Source: Gammaproteobacteria bacterium (GTDB lineage: Bacteria; Pseudomonadota; Gammaproteobacteria; JAJFKG01). From it: a DNA stretch of 37,914 bases. The DNA lies in NCBI GenBank assembly GCA_021773335.1, contig JAJFKG010000035.1:1-37914 (forward strand), in the 5' to 3' direction. The stretch's first letter is position 1, and each line of letters starts with the position of its first letter. Under the pieces are notes generated by a model that saw only the letters and a list, made by a program, of their open reading frames with translations, did no database searches and was not told where the DNA came from. The translations under genes were made by a program, and so were the position numbers. Positions 8,203-16,421 of this stretch are shown piece by piece.

Positions 8203-9947
8203 ACGAAAATAGTTATGGTTCAGATTTAATCGTCGCTTTGTTAAAACAACATGGTATTGATTACGTTGCTTGTAACCCTGGCGCAACTTTCCGTGGCATT
8301 CATGATTCAATTGTTAATACGAAGCAGGGAGAGAGTCCGGAACTTATTGTCTGTTGTCATGAAGAGATTTCGGTAGCAATTGCTCATGGTTATGCAAAGG
8401 CTACTGGGAAGTATATGGCTGTTCTTGTGCACAGCAATGTTGGATTGCAGCATGCCAGTATGGCTGTCTTTAATGCTTGGTGTGATCGAGTGCCTGTTAT
8501 AGTGATAGGTGGTGTTGGTCCTCTAGCTAGTGAACGGCGTCGCCCTTGGATAGATTGGATTCATACCTCCAATCACCAGGTTAGTGTAATTCAAGACTTT
8601 GTAAAGTGGCATGATCAGCCTTTTTCTTTGGCGAGCATACCAGAGTCATTGCATCGAGCTTGTCAGTTAGCCGACAGTGAACCCAAGGCGCCAGTTTATG
8701 TTGGCGTTGATGCGAGCTTTCAAGAATTGCCAATAAACGATGCAGCAATAACACTCGTTGACAATGCTTTTGCTCCCCCAGCATTGCCACAAATTAACGA
8801 TGAGGATTTAGAGCGTGTAGTAGCTTTATTAATAAATGCAAAAATGCCAGTTATTATTGCAGACTATATGGGGCGCAATCCACAAGCAGTTAGCGAGCTA
8901 ATTAAGTTAGCTGAAAAGTTGGCTATTCCTGTGATCGATCGACACGGGCATTATAACTTTCCAAATACGCATCCTTTGTGTTTGACTGATGTTGATAAAG
9001 AATTCTTTAGCCAAATAGATATGGTCTTAGCGCTTGATGTTCAAGATTTATATGGGGCCTTACATGTTAAGAATGTAGATGGAGACTATGAGTATGTTGT
9101 CAGTGAGGATGTGCCTTTAGTACACATTACTATGTCACATCACTTAACAAGCAGTTGGGCTGCAGATTATCAGAAACTAATGCGACTCGATCAGCAGGTC
9201 GCAGCTGATTGCGCATTAAGCCTTGCTAAACTCAATCAAGCCTTAGATGAAGAACACTTAGCAATACAAAACACAGTCATAACTCCACGCCGCGAATTTG
9301 TACGAAATATGCATTTGGCGTTACGCGAACGTTGGCAATCAGAAGCAATTGCAAGCCAGCAGGAGTCACCCTTAGCTGTGCCAGCGGTGATAAAAGAAAT
9401 TGCTGATGCTGTTGAAGGTAAAGATTGGATGTTAACGAATAACTCGAGCCTGCCAATTGCAGCTTGGGTAACAAAGTTGTGGGGTTTGTCTAAAGCAGGC
9501 TGTCATATCGGCTCAAGTGGTGGTGCTGGACTTGGTTATGGTTTGGGTGCCTCAATCGGAGCGGCCTTGGCCTATAAAGGTAGTGGCAAGTTGTGTATTA
9601 ATCTACAAGCCGATGGTGACTTGTTATTTACGCCGAGTGCGCTATGGACTGCCGCTCACCACAAAGTGCCTTTGCTCACCATTGTTATGAATAATCGCGC
9701 TTACAATAATAGCCGTGAGCATGCAATCAATATTGCACAAATGCGTGGGCATCAACAAGCAGACATCGCGAGTGGTACTGAGCTGAATAATCCTCATGTT
9801 GATTTTCCAGCATTAGCTGCCTCGTATGGCGTTAAATCATATCCAACGATTTACCAGCTTACTGATATCAAAGCAATCATTGAACAGGCGATTACCTATA
9901 TCGAATCTGAGCAGATGCCGGCCTTGATTGATATCGTGATGCAATAA
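8181..9947 (+). CDS. Thiamine-diphosphate enzyme of the acetolactate-synthase-like superfamily
   Basis: The 588-aa product has all three domains of the ALS/pyruvate-oxidase superfamily. The N-terminal Pyr domain has NPGATFRGIHDS and the activating Glu in CHEEISVAIAHGYA. The middle domain covers ~200-360. The C-terminal PP domain has GGAGLGYGLGASIGAA and the ThDP/Mg motif ADGD...MNNRAYN (~500-530). Related enzymes decarboxylate 2-keto acids, perform carboligation, or cleave cyclic diketones (IolD, cyclohexanedione hydrolase); the sequence alone does not choose. The gene starts inside the enolase gene (22-bp overlap) with GGAG just upstream, which implies translational coupling. Confidence 0.87.
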   Translation: MAKNIALNENSYGSDLIVALLKQHGIDYVACNPGATFRGIHDSIVNTKQGESPELIVCCHEEISVAIAHGYAKATGKYMAVLVHSNVGLQHASMAVFNAWCDRVPVIVIGGVGPLASERRRPWIDWIHTSNHQVSVIQDFVKWHDQPFSLASIPESLHRACQLADSEPKAPVYVGVDASFQELPINDAAITLVDNAFAPPALPQINDEDLERVVALLINAKMPVIIADYMGRNPQAVSELIKLAEKLAIPVIDRHGHYNFPNTHPLCLTDVDKEFFSQIDMVLALDVQDLYGALHVKNVDGDYEYVVSEDVPLVHITMSHHLTSSWAADYQKLMRLDQQVAADCALSLAKLNQALDEEHLAIQNTVITPRREFVRNMHLALRERWQSEAIASQQESPLAVPAVIKEIADAVEGKDWMLTNNSSLPIAAWVTKLWGLSKAGCHIGSSGGAGLGYGLGASIGAALAYKGSGKLCINLQADGDLLFTPSALWTAAHHKVPLLTIVMNNRAYNNSREHAINIAQMRGHQQADIASGTELNNPHVDFPALAASYGVKSYPTIYQLTDIKAIIEQAITYIESEQMPALIDIVMQ

Positions 9948-9959
9948 CAGGAAGTAATT

Positions 9960-10685
9960 ATGAAAGTCAGCGTTGTACCTCATGTTGGAGAAATTAACCC
10001 ATTAGAACTTCGTGGCAAAGCCGTGGTGGTTATTGATGTGTTGAGGGCTACATCGGTCATTGTTACTGCGTTAGCAAATGGCGCGAAATCAGTTATTCCA
10101 GTAATAGAGATTGATGAAGCGTTAGAGCTTGCAAATAGATTGGGGCGTGAGAATTGTATATTGGGTGGAGAGCGGAATATGACGCCGATAGAAGGCTTTG
10201 ATTTGGGTAATTCTCCCCAACATTATGGGGCAGATAGAGTCGCTGATAAAGTGGTAATATTAACGACGACTAATGGGACGCTAGCTATTAGGTGTTTGGG
10301 GTGTAGAGAAGACGTTTATATCTCGAGTTTTCTCAATGTGTGTGCAACTGTAAGAACGCTCATCAAACTAAATAAAGATGTTGTGGTTGTTTGTGCTGGT
10401 ACTGCAAAGCAGTTTTCTCTTGATGATGCATTTTGCGCAGGGGTTATATTGAATAAACTCCGGAAAAACTCTTATATTATCTTAAATGATTTTGCTTATG
10501 CATTGATGAAAATTGCAAGTCAAACTCAGTCTGAGCACCAGGATTTGTTGTTACAAACGAGGTCTTTTCAAAACTTAAGTAAAGTTGGTTATCACGCAGA
10601 CATAGAATATTGTTTGCAGCATGATATTTTTGCCATTGCACCAAGGTTGGTTGATAACGAAGTGAGAGTTGTTAGTTATTTATAA
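9960..10685 (+). CDS. ComB-like 2-phosphosulfolactate phosphatase family protein
   Basis: The 241-aa protein matches the ComB fold along its full length: VIDVLRATSVIVTALANGA near residue 25, GGERNMTPIEGFDLGNSP near 70, LTTTNGTLA near 105, CAGTAKQFSLDDAFCAG near 145, and a C-terminal DIEYCLQHDIFAIAP. ComB is a Mg-dependent acid phosphatase that dephosphorylates phosphosulfolactate in coenzyme M synthesis. No phosphosulfolactate synthase (ComA) is present nearby, so another phosphorylated hydroxy acid is more likely here. It sits 12 bases after the TPP enzyme and 9 before the TIM-barrel gene, in the same transcript. Confidence 0.85.
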   Translation: MKVSVVPHVGEINPLELRGKAVVVIDVLRATSVIVTALANGAKSVIPVIEIDEALELANRLGRENCILGGERNMTPIEGFDLGNSPQHYGADRVADKVVILTTTNGTLAIRCLGCREDVYISSFLNVCATVRTLIKLNKDVVVVCAGTAKQFSLDDAFCAGVILNKLRKNSYIILNDFAYALMKIASQTQSEHQDLLLQTRSFQNLSKVGYHADIEYCLQHDIFAIAPRLVDNEVRVVSYL

Positions 10686-10694
10686 GGATTATCT

Positions 10695-11540
10695 ATGGAA
10701 ATGAAATTTGCGATTAATGCTGGAACATTGAGGCATTTACCATTTAGACAGGCTCTGAAGCTTAGCTCTGAAGGAGGGTTTACAGGCTTTGGAATATGGT
10801 TGAGTCAAATTGAAGAGTTTGCTGACTCCAGTAACGACCTTGAAGAAATAGTCCGTTTTATTAAATCCAGTGGGGTTTCTATTGCTGAAGTAGGGCATAT
10901 AAGAAATTGGCTTAGCGCTGAAGGAGAAAAGTGGAAAATTTGCCTACAAGAAAGTGAGCGCTTATTTAAGTTTTCTCAACGGGTAAATTCCAAGTTTGTA
11001 ACAGCAGTTGTTGTTGATTGCCAAGGAGAGTTTTCGAGAGCAGTAGATAATTTTTCAGAGTTATGCCGCATAGCAAAAAAATATAATCAAAATGTGGGAA
11101 TAGAGTACTTCCCATTTAAACCCGACGTTAATTCTATTACAGCTGCATGGGATATTGTTAAAGCGTCAGGCATGGAAAATGGCGGAGTTGTTGTTGACGC
11201 ATTTCATTTTTTCAAAGGCGACTCGAAACTCAGTGATCTTGAAAACTTGCCAGCCGATAAGATATATGCAGTACATTTATGTGATTTAAGAAAAACAAGT
11301 GAAGAAGAGACACAAGATCCGGTTTGCCAAGCGCGTGAAATGAGAACCATACCTGGGCAAGGTTATTTTGATCTGCAAGTGTTTGTGGTGCAGTTGTTAG
11401 AGATCGGCTACGAAGGTTTTTTTTCATTAGAAATTTTAAGTAAAGAGTTTGTTGATAATAAGCCAGAAGAATATTTGCGTCGACTAAGAATGTCTTCCGA
11501 AGAAATATGCGCTTTGGTAAATGAGCCATCGGTTATATGA
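10695..11540 (+). CDS. Xylose-isomerase-like TIM-barrel (sugar phosphate isomerase/epimerase family)
   Basis: The 281-aa AP-endonuclease-2-type barrel (IolE/IolI/AsbF superfamily) has the usual metal ligands: Glu in VGIEYFPF, Asp/His in VVDAFHFF, His in YAVHLCDLR, and Glu in FFSLEIL. Members isomerise ketoses, epimerise or dehydrate cyclitols (IolE), or make protocatechuate from 3-dehydroshikimate (AsbF). The last is worth testing because an AroE-like enzyme is encoded 3.7 kb downstream. The start has an AAGGATT site after the ComB-like gene. Substrate unknown. Confidence 0.8.
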   Translation: MEMKFAINAGTLRHLPFRQALKLSSEGGFTGFGIWLSQIEEFADSSNDLEEIVRFIKSSGVSIAEVGHIRNWLSAEGEKWKICLQESERLFKFSQRVNSKFVTAVVVDCQGEFSRAVDNFSELCRIAKKYNQNVGIEYFPFKPDVNSITAAWDIVKASGMENGGVVVDAFHFFKGDSKLSDLENLPADKIYAVHLCDLRKTSEEETQDPVCQAREMRTIPGQGYFDLQVFVVQLLEIGYEGFFSLEILSKEFVDNKPEEYLRRLRMSSEEICALVNEPSVI

Positions 11541-11586
11541 TGGTTGAAAACAGAGGGATTAAATAAATTGAATGGGGGTTCTAATA

Positions 11587-13263
11587 ATGTTAAATGACTA
11601 TGAAGTGAAAGCAGAAAAAATACGTGAAATTTTAATTGAAAAACTCGCTATAAATGGCGACTCTCATTTGGCGTCAAATTTAGGCGTGGTTGAGTTGATG
11701 CTCGCACTCTTTTCTATTTACGACTTTAAGAAAGATAAAATGATTTTTGATATTGGCCATCAACGCTCCCCCTATATGATGCTATACAATATGATAGAAG
11801 GTGGCGAGTTGAAATATCCACATGAAGATGAACAATACGACCTAACTCTATATCCTGGTTTTGCTGGAACGGCAAGTTCTGTCGCAATGGGATATGCGCT
11901 GTCAAGATCAGAAAATAAAGCAATCGCACTTGTTGGTGATGGCTCATTGACATGTGGAGAAATTTTTGAAGGTTTGAACCATATTGGTGAACAAGGTGGA
12001 AATGTTTTAGTCATATTGAATCAAAATGAAATGTCGATTTCTCCAAACGTAGGTGCGCTAGCTGATGGTAAGTCTGTAAAGCAGTTTTTTGAATCACTTA
12101 AGTTTGAATATATTGGAGAGCTTGATGGCCATAATGTTGATGATTTAGTTTCAACCCTTGAAGATATAAAAAAGAAGAAACATCCCGTTGTTTTACATGT
12201 TAGAACTGTCAAAGGTAAGGGCTACTCACATGCAGAAAAAGAACCTCTGCGCTTTCATCATCCATTCTATCCGTTCAATAAGCAAACAGGTGAGTTTGAG
12301 GTAGATAATTATCCTTGGAAAAAAATCGCGACTGAGGCAATGGGATGCCTAGAGAAAAAATTCATTGAATATGAGAAAAAGTTAAATAATATCTATTTCA
12401 CTGTGCCAGCAACACCAGCACTTAATCAGATTAAACAACATGCACCATCAAAAGTAGTTGATACAGGTATAAATGAGCAACACTGTATGACATTTTCGAC
12501 TGTTTTGGCTGAGCTTGGTAATACAGTATTTTTAACAATGAACGCGATTTTTTTAAGCCGTTGCTATAGCCAAATTATGGACCTATGTCATCAAGGAGCT
12601 AATTTAAAAGTGATATTAAATATGCCGGGAGTAACGCCATATGGTTCTACACACCAGTCTACGTATGTGATTGGCATGCTAAAAGCCATACCAAATTTAA
12701 CCTTGTTACATCCAGCAAATATGCGTGAGTTCGAACAATCTCTAGATTATTCTCTTACTTTTGATGGCCCCCTATTTATTCAAGTACCTAAAGAAAACGT
12801 ATCGATGTACAATCCATTAGATGGTACATTTGTTCCTGGTAAAGGTCAGACAATAACTAAGGGTGAGTCGTTAACCGTATTGCCGATTGGCTCCACATTC
12901 GAAACCGCCTTAGCTATCGCAAATAATTTTGCAGGCGTTGAAGTGATTAATCCACGTTTTCTCAAGCCGCTTGATGATGCGTTGATATTAGGGAGCATAG
13001 AGAAAACTAAGCGTGTTTTAATTCTAGAGGAAGGTTTTAAAAAAGGTGGGATTGGAGAAGAAGTGCTGGCTAAGATAAAAGAACGTGATATCGCTTGCCA
13101 AGCAAAAATAGTTGCCGCCGAGGATTTGTTCTCCACATGCGCGCATGTGGATTATGCAAGGATTAAGAGGGAATTTGGTTTGCAAGAAGAGGTTTGTTTT
13201 AATGCAGCCAATGCTTTATTGGCACACGATAATAAAGCTTGCATTGAAGAGCTTGCAGCATAA
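11587..13263 (+). CDS. DXS-like transketolase with altered acceptor site
   Basis: The 558-aa protein aligns with 1-deoxy-D-xylulose-5-phosphate synthase over its length (DXS is usually ~620 aa). It keeps SHLASNLGVVEL, the ThDP motif GDGSLTCGEIFEGLNH...LNQNEMSIS, the catalytic Glu in DTGINEQH, and His in GSTHQ. The two arginines that hold the glyceraldehyde-3-phosphate phosphate in DXS are not kept: the RYPRG motif reads QVPKEN, and the DR before the Gly-rich loop reads NMPG. GHQAYPHK is GHQRSPYMM. It is therefore probably not the housekeeping MEP-pathway enzyme but uses another, perhaps unphosphorylated, acceptor. The ATG at 11587 follows GGGGG; an ATG at 11572 is possible. Confidence 0.83.
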   Translation: MLNDYEVKAEKIREILIEKLAINGDSHLASNLGVVELMLALFSIYDFKKDKMIFDIGHQRSPYMMLYNMIEGGELKYPHEDEQYDLTLYPGFAGTASSVAMGYALSRSENKAIALVGDGSLTCGEIFEGLNHIGEQGGNVLVILNQNEMSISPNVGALADGKSVKQFFESLKFEYIGELDGHNVDDLVSTLEDIKKKKHPVVLHVRTVKGKGYSHAEKEPLRFHHPFYPFNKQTGEFEVDNYPWKKIATEAMGCLEKKFIEYEKKLNNIYFTVPATPALNQIKQHAPSKVVDTGINEQHCMTFSTVLAELGNTVFLTMNAIFLSRCYSQIMDLCHQGANLKVILNMPGVTPYGSTHQSTYVIGMLKAIPNLTLLHPANMREFEQSLDYSLTFDGPLFIQVPKENVSMYNPLDGTFVPGKGQTITKGESLTVLPIGSTFETALAIANNFAGVEVINPRFLKPLDDALILGSIEKTKRVLILEEGFKKGGIGEEVLAKIKERDIACQAKIVAAEDLFSTCAHVDYARIKREFGLQEEVCFNAANALLAHDNKACIEELAA

Positions 13264-13275
13264 GGAGTATTAGTT

Positions 13276-14496
13276 GTGGAAAAGCAGAGAACCAACGACA
13301 AAGCTATTATAGTACTTTTGTTTCTAACGCCATTTTTAATTGGTACAGGGGTTGATTTATATGTGCCTGCGTTGCCAGCAATTACTGATTATTTTGGGGT
13401 GAGTGCGCATTTGGTCAAACTCACAATCGGTATTTATATGCTTGGTTATGGCCTAGGGCAGATTGTATTAGGTGTGCTTTCTGATAGTTATGGGCGCAAG
13501 AGAATATTTCAATATAGTGCTTTATTTTATTGTGCTGTTAGTCTGTTTGCAGCGCTTTCACCCAATATCTATTTTCTTAATTTATGTCGATTTATTCAAG
13601 GTGTAGGTATTGCTGGGCTCGGCGTATTATGTCGTGCTATTGCGATGGATCGTTTTTCAGGGGTACAGCTAACCAAGGTAATGACTTTTATATCAATTAG
13701 CTTCGCTCTTGGACCAATATTAGGGCCACTTATTGGTAGTTATTTGCAGCATTTTTTCAGTTGGCATGCGGACTTCTGGTATTTTGCTATTTATGGCTTG
13801 GTAATTTTAGTATACGCACATTTTTTATTGCCAGAGACAATTGAAAATAGGACTCAATTCAATATTGGTGTAATAAGTCGTTCAATAAAGACTATTGTCA
13901 CGAATCAGATGTTTGTGTTTGGAACCGTTTTTGTCTCTTTGGTTTATTCCTCGATCGTAATTTTTAATGTTGTAGGTCCATTTCTCTTGCAGTCTGTGTT
14001 GGGATATTCCGTTGTTGCTTATGGGAAAATTGCTTTGCTATTAGGGTTTGGGTATTTTCTTGGTAATCTCCTTAATAGGGTTTTAATTAGCTATATTGAG
14101 CCAATGAAGTTGGTTTTTATTGCTACGTCTATACAGATTTTTATCGTTTGTGCGATGCTGCTAATTTCACTAATAGTGAATATGTCAGCAGCTAGCCTGT
14201 TGATACCAGTATTTTTGTTGTTTTTTGTTTGTGGATTAATATTTCCCAATATGATGGCCCATTGCGTTAGCCTTTTTCCCCAAATGAAGGGAACTGCAAG
14301 CGCAGCTTTTGGAACAACATTGGGAGTTTCCGTTTTTTTTATGACGATGCTGCCATCACTTATTTCAGTGAAAGATCAAAAAAGCTTGGCATTGATTTAT
14401 TTGTTAGTTTTTGTTGTCTGCATACTATTACTTTATTTAACGGGAATAAAGGTGAGTTATCGAAAGATAAGCAGAGATGTGAATGAAAATGTATAG
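13276..14496 (+). CDS. MFS transporter, Bcr/CflA drug-efflux type
   Basis: This is a 406-aa membrane protein with about 12 transmembrane helices. It has the Bcr/CflA opening DLYVPALPAI, the motif-A loop GVLSDSYGRKR, and a helix-4 segment RFIQGVGIAGLGVLCRAIAMD. The start is a GTG eight bases after an AAGGAG site, in the same run as the DXS-like gene (12-base gap). A drug-efflux-type MFS inside a biosynthetic operon suggests export of the product, though uptake cannot be ruled out. Confidence 0.88.
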   Translation: MEKQRTNDKAIIVLLFLTPFLIGTGVDLYVPALPAITDYFGVSAHLVKLTIGIYMLGYGLGQIVLGVLSDSYGRKRIFQYSALFYCAVSLFAALSPNIYFLNLCRFIQGVGIAGLGVLCRAIAMDRFSGVQLTKVMTFISISFALGPILGPLIGSYLQHFFSWHADFWYFAIYGLVILVYAHFLLPETIENRTQFNIGVISRSIKTIVTNQMFVFGTVFVSLVYSSIVIFNVVGPFLLQSVLGYSVVAYGKIALLLGFGYFLGNLLNRVLISYIEPMKLVFIATSIQIFIVCAMLLISLIVNMSAASLLIPVFLLFFVCGLIFPNMMAHCVSLFPQMKGTASAAFGTTLGVSVFFMTMLPSLISVKDQKSLALIYLLVFVVCILLLYLTGIKVSYRKISRDVNENV

Positions 14497-14508
14497 GGAG
14501 AAATATAT

Positions 14509-15225
14509 ATGCTAAGTAGCAAAAGAATTATTATTATTGGTGGTAGCTCTGGAATTGGGTTTTCCGCAGCTGAATTGGCGCTAGAACAAGGGGTAAATGT
14601 GGTAATTGCTAGTCGTTCTAAAGAAAAGCTAAATAAAGCGAAAAAACAGTTTTCTGATAAGGTTGATACGTACCAACTCGATATTGGTAATGAACAACAA
14701 TTGGAATCATTTTTCAATACGATTGGTAACTTTGACCATTTATTTATTACTGCAGCAAATCTAGTAACAGGTACGCTGGGTTCATTACCTGTAGAGGATG
14801 CAAAGAGCCTATTCGATGTGAAGTTTTGGGGGGCTTATACTGCAGTTAAGCATGCCTTGTCAGGAATTTCTCAGCAAGGTTCAATAACTTTGTGTTCTGG
14901 ACGCTTGAGTCAACGGCCACAACTGCCTGGTATGGCTGCAGCAGCTGCGGTGAATAGTGCCGTAGAAGGATTAGGGCGCGCCTTGGCTGTTGAATTAGCG
15001 CCTGTGCGTGTCAATGTTGTCTCTCCTGGCCTTACTGATACTGAGGTGCTGAGTGGACTGGCTCCTAAAAATAGAGAAAATTATATTGCAGCAGCTAACG
15101 AGCAGGCGCTTATTAAGCGTATTGCAAAACCAAAAGAGGTAGCTGCGGCAGCATTGTTTCTCATGGATAGCACCTATTCGACTGGCAGTACTCTGTTTGT
15201 TGATGGTGGTTACACATTAAGGTAA
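14509..15225 (+). CDS. SDR-family protein lacking the catalytic Tyr and Lys
   Basis: The 238-aa short-chain dehydrogenase fold has an intact nucleotide site (GGSSGIGFSAAE near residue 10; ASRSKEK for the 2'-phosphate region, which suggests NADP). It also has the substrate-side Ser in CSGRLSQRP. At the place of the universal YxxxK the sequence is GMAAAAAVNSAVEGLGRAL, so both Tyr and Lys are absent. The same replacement occurs in a recognised group of SDR-like proteins whose chemistry is poorly known. The C-terminus (GSTLFVDGGYTLR) is complete. It sits 12 bases after the MFS gene. It may be a non-redox or unusual reductase; the fold is certain, the reaction is not. Confidence 0.85.
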   Translation: MLSSKRIIIIGGSSGIGFSAAELALEQGVNVVIASRSKEKLNKAKKQFSDKVDTYQLDIGNEQQLESFFNTIGNFDHLFITAANLVTGTLGSLPVEDAKSLFDVKFWGAYTAVKHALSGISQQGSITLCSGRLSQRPQLPGMAAAAAVNSAVEGLGRALAVELAPVRVNVVSPGLTDTEVLSGLAPKNRENYIAAANEQALIKRIAKPKEVAAAALFLMDSTYSTGSTLFVDGGYTLR

Positions 15226-15245
15226 ATGAAAATTAGGAGTTGGTA

Positions 15246-16262
15246 ATGGCATCATCATCATTGCAGAAGGGTTTCTTTTCAGGTTTTGCACTTGTTAAGG
15301 TCGCGATTGTTGGTATCGCGATCAAGCATAGTCAGTCCCCTAAAACGCATAGCTTGTTTGGCAAAGCAACAAAACAAAAGGTGTTGCCACAGTTACATCA
15401 AATAAGTAATTCACAGTCGGAATTTGTAAAAAAACTAAAAGAGTTGCAACAGCACAATTTTTCTGGTGCGACCATAGCACAACCATTTAAAGTTTTTGCG
15501 TTGTCGTTGTGCAAAGAATTTAGTGATTCGGCGCGCTATGCGGGCTCTGTTAATGCCATTAAATTCAATCACGATGGAACAATGCATGGTGAAAATACTG
15601 ATGGTGCTGGTTTTGTCGATGACCTTGAAATAAATTTTCGGTTCAGCTTAAAAGGAAAAAGAGTGCTTATGTTTGGTGCAGGAGGGGCTGCAAGAGGGTT
15701 ATTGCACCCTCTTTTTAAGGCTGGGGTTGCAAGCATTGTGGTTGTTAATAGGACTCTCGAAAAAGCAAAAGAGATGATGGATGATTTCAAAACCGGTAAG
15801 TATGTTGATGCTGATTTAAGTCTGCATGATGGCAAACTAGACGATATTCAGGTGCCATTTGATTTGGTTATCAATGCCACTAGCTCAAGTATGGAAAAGC
15901 GTTTGCCAGCACAACTAGGTAAAAATTTAGTGCATGAAAAATCATTCTGCTATGATTTGTTTTATCAAAAAGAGGGGTTAACGGTCTTCGAAGATTGGGC
16001 CCGCTCTTTAAAAGTGCGCTATGCAAATGGTATTGGGATGGTGGTGATGCAGGGTATTTATGCATTTGCATTATGGACAGGTAAAAAGCTCAGCTCTGCT
16101 AGTGTGAGCGATGTAATAAGAGAGTTCCCTTTTCATCGTGCAATTCAACCATATCCTGGCTTCTTGCAAACAATAACATTGCCACCGGAGTTAGCCTTGA
16201 TTGCAAGTATTTTAACGTCTAAAGAAATTGATAATGCTGCTAAGTTTGCTGCTCGTCTGTAA
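15246..16262 (+). CDS. Shikimate-dehydrogenase-like (AroE family) oxidoreductase, divergent
   Basis: The 338-aa protein contains an AroE core: KHSQSPKTHS (the Ser pair that binds shikimate), QPFK with the catalytic Lys, ENTDGAGF with the catalytic Asp, the nucleotide loop GAGGAARGLL, and VVNRTLEKA. GANVTVPFK of true AroE reads GATIAQPFK, so two substrate-contact residues (Asn and Thr) have changed. It also has ~15 extra N-terminal residues and a ~50-residue C-terminal tail beyond the usual ALWTG end; typical AroE is ~270-290 aa. It is probably specialised for a shikimate-like or quinate-like intermediate. The ATG at 15246 follows AGGAG; a TTG at 15240 is an alternative. It is the last gene of the main transcript. 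Confidence 0.83.
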   Translation: MASSSLQKGFFSGFALVKVAIVGIAIKHSQSPKTHSLFGKATKQKVLPQLHQISNSQSEFVKKLKELQQHNFSGATIAQPFKVFALSLCKEFSDSARYAGSVNAIKFNHDGTMHGENTDGAGFVDDLEINFRFSLKGKRVLMFGAGGAARGLLHPLFKAGVASIVVVNRTLEKAKEMMDDFKTGKYVDADLSLHDGKLDDIQVPFDLVINATSSSMEKRLPAQLGKNLVHEKSFCYDLFYQKEGLTVFEDWARSLKVRYANGIGMVVMQGIYAFALWTGKKLSSASVSDVIREFPFHRAIQPYPGFLQTITLPPELALIASILTSKEIDNAAKFAARL

Positions 16263-16337
16263 ATGTCGTAATTGGACGCCAAAAAGAACGATTTAAGCTA
16301 TCAAAAGTCAAGAAAGAATAATAAAATACAAAAAGTA

Positions 16338-16365
16338 TTGATTGTTTTGATTTAAAGATTATAAT
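16338..16365 (+). promoter_or_regulatory. Sigma70-like promoter of the CMD-like gene
   Basis: TTGATT (16338-16343) and a perfect TATAAT (16360-16365) are separated by 16 bases, in the 159-base gap after the AroE-like gene. It would start transcription near 16372, 50 bases before the ATG at 16422. Confidence 0.6.
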
Positions 16366-16421
16366 ATGACTCTTTATTGGAAAACATCCAGATGAAGAAG
16401 TAGAACAGGGAGGCATTTATT

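Noticed and set aside
11587..13263. Housekeeping 1-deoxyxylulose-5-phosphate synthase (dxs)
   Set aside because: The fold fits, but both phosphate-binding arginines and other motif residues are changed and the gene is embedded in a specialised operon.
9960..15225. Coenzyme M / sulfolactate pathway because of the ComB-like gene
   Set aside because: No ComA, ComC or ComDE pair is encoded; the ThDP enzyme is a full-length ALS type, not the split sulfopyruvate decarboxylase.
15246..16262. AHBA (aminoshikimate) pathway
   Set aside because: No aminoDHQ synthase, dehydratase or PLP-dependent AHBA synthase is present.
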